DNA of 7,694 nucleotides from a bacterium (lineage in GTDB: Bacteria; Fidelibacterota; Marinisomatia; Marinisomatales; JAHJCW01): NCBI GenBank assembly GCA_030621275.1, contig JAUXHY010000047.1, forward strand, positions 1 to 7,694, given 5' to 3'. Positions 7,201 to 7,694 of this stretch are shown here, in pieces. Numbering within the stretch: the stretch's first letter is position 1; each line of letters begins with the position of its first letter. The translations under genes were made by a program, and so were the position numbers. A model generated the notes under the pieces. That model was not told where the DNA came from, ran no database searches, and worked only from the letters and a program-made list of their open reading frames with translations.

Positions 7201-7614
7201 ATGAAAATAACAAAAATAATCTTAACTTCAATTGCACTGTTAGGAATCGCAGTATTGTTCAACCCAGTTGCAGCACAAACAACCGGTCACGGCGTTAATT
7301 TTATTGATGCTGATGGCGACGGCTATAATGATAACGCCCCAGATGCCGATGGTGATGGAATACCAAATGGCAGAGATGATGATTACACAAGTAGAAACGG
7401 CGGATCAGGAAACACTTTTGTAGATGCCGATGGCGATGGAATTAATGATAATGCTCGGGATCACGATAACGATGGAATACCAAATGGCATGGACAGTGAT
7501 TTTGTAAAAGGTTCCGGTTCAGGAAATGGCTTACAAAACGATGGCGCACAAATGGGTGGATATGGTCCACGCGACGGAACTGGCAACAGAAATGGTGGTG
7601 GAAAAAGAAATTAA
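7201..7614 (+). CDS. Small exported protein with four DxDxDG calcium-binding-type repeats
   Basis: This is a 137-residue protein. Residues 1-25 are a clear signal peptide: MKITK, a hydrophobic core IILTSIALLGIAVLF, then NPVAA before Gln26. The mature protein has four EF-hand-loop-like motifs of the form DxDxDG or a close variant, at residues 36-44, 48-56, 75-83 and 87-95, each expected to bind Ca2+ as in thrombospondin type 3 or dockerin-like loops. They form two 29-residue units (34-62 and 73-101) joined by a Gly/Ser/Asn linker. The tail 104-137 is Gly/Asn-rich and probably disordered (YGPRDGTGN, ending GGGKRN), with no sorting signal that I recognise. Similar small DADGDG-rich proteins occur as uncharacterised proteins in Bacteroidota/Ignavibacteria-type genomes (recollection, not a search). 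The gene sits between a sigma-54 promoter and an intrinsic terminator, so it is probably a single-gene transcript under activator control. Its function is unknown; a periplasmic or surface role, perhaps Ca2+-dependent, is inference. Confidence 0.88.
   Translation: MKITKIILTSIALLGIAVLFNPVAAQTTGHGVNFIDADGDGYNDNAPDADGDGIPNGRDDDYTSRNGGSGNTFVDADGDGINDNARDHDNDGIPNGMDSDFVKGSGSGNGLQNDGAQMGGYGPRDGTGNRNGGGKRN
7300..7503 (+). repeat. Intragenic tandem duplication encoding the two DxDxDG units
   Basis: Two 87-bp units (7300-7386 and 7417-7503) lie 117 bp apart start to start. The encoded units agree at 21 of 29 residues. An identical 18-bp run occurs at 7354-7371 and 7471-7488, encoding DGIPNG in both. 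This points to duplication within the gene followed by divergence, mostly in residues outside the metal-ligand Asp positions. Confidence 0.8.
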
Positions 7615-7636
7615 AAACTAAATGCCAACCTTCACT

Positions 7637-7670
7637 AAAAGCCGGGTGATTGATCATCCGGCTTTTTATT
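7637..7670 (+). terminator. Intrinsic terminator after the repeat protein gene
   Basis: The arms AAAAGCCGGGTGA and TCATCCGGCTTTT (7637-7649 and 7654-7666) pair fully in RNA with one G-U pair around a 4-nt loop (TTGA). The hairpin runs into TTTTTATT. It begins 22 nt after the stop at 7614 and separates this gene from the next start at 7688. Confidence 0.88.
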
Positions 7671-7687
7671 AACAAAAAGGATAAAAA

Positions 7688-7694
7688 ATGAAAA
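7688..7694 (+). CDS. Start of a downstream gene cut by the window edge
   Basis: An ATG followed by AAA is preceded by AAGG (7677-7680) with a 7-nt spacer. The layout resembles the start of the repeat protein gene (ATGAAAA). Only two codons are visible, so no product can be assigned. It lies just past a terminator and has no room for its own promoter in 7671-7687, so its expression would depend on read-through of that hairpin. Confidence 0.45.

Noticed and set aside
7300..7503. Repeat pair considered as a CRISPR or mobile-element repeat
   Set aside because: The units are in frame, code for metal-loop motifs and number only two, so they are protein repeats.
7442..7675. Minus-strand 77-codon frame, His/Phe-rich, opposite the repeat protein
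   Set aside because: Its His/Phe composition is the complement of the Asp/Gly/Asn repeat codons, and it starts inside the terminator.

Overview
The window is AT-rich DNA from a Gram-negative (diderm) bacterium. It encodes two proteins of the Wzi type of outer-membrane beta-barrel, small secreted DxDxDG-repeat proteins, a near-consensus sigma-54 promoter and several genes with no clear Shine-Dalgarno sequence. Together these suggest the Bacteroidota/Ignavibacteriota/Chlorobiota side of the tree or a neighbouring phylum such as Calditrichota or Marinimicrobia. This is an inference from gene style, because no marker gene is present.

Left part (1-4831, minus strand): four co-directional genes, read from 4831 down to 1. 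They are a UDP-N-acetylglucosamine 6-dehydrogenase-type enzyme (WbpA-like), an L-2-hydroxyglutarate oxidase-like FAD enzyme (LhgO-like), a complete Wzi-family outer-membrane protein and a second Wzi-family protein cut by the window edge. The gaps are 11, 64 and 6 nt, so this looks like one operon, or one operon with a possible internal promoter in the 64-nt gap. The theme is surface polysaccharide: the dehydrogenase makes a uronic-acid nucleotide sugar, and the Wzi-type barrels are expected to organise or attach polysaccharide at the cell surface. The oxidase is the odd member.

Middle (4832-4985): a 154-bp divergent intergenic region. It holds a plausible minus-strand sigma-70-like promoter for the polysaccharide operon, a weaker plus-strand candidate for the kinase gene, and a short inverted repeat touching the minus-strand -35 box.

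Right part (4986-7694, plus strand): a 675-aa membrane histidine kinase (extracytoplasmic sensor, PAS, HisKA, HATPase; NtrB/ZraS-like core) ends at a strong hairpin. About 70 bp further on, a near-consensus -24/-12 (sigma-54) promoter precedes a 137-aa exported protein with four calcium-binding-type DxDxDG loops arranged as two 29-residue units. A second intrinsic terminator follows, and then a new ATG with a good ribosome binding site starts a gene that runs off the window.

The most interesting unit is the kinase plus the sigma-54-driven secreted repeat protein. Kinases of this core type often act through NtrC-family activators of sigma-54, so the kinase may control its neighbour and possibly the divergent polysaccharide operon. 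No response regulator is visible, so this link is a hypothesis.
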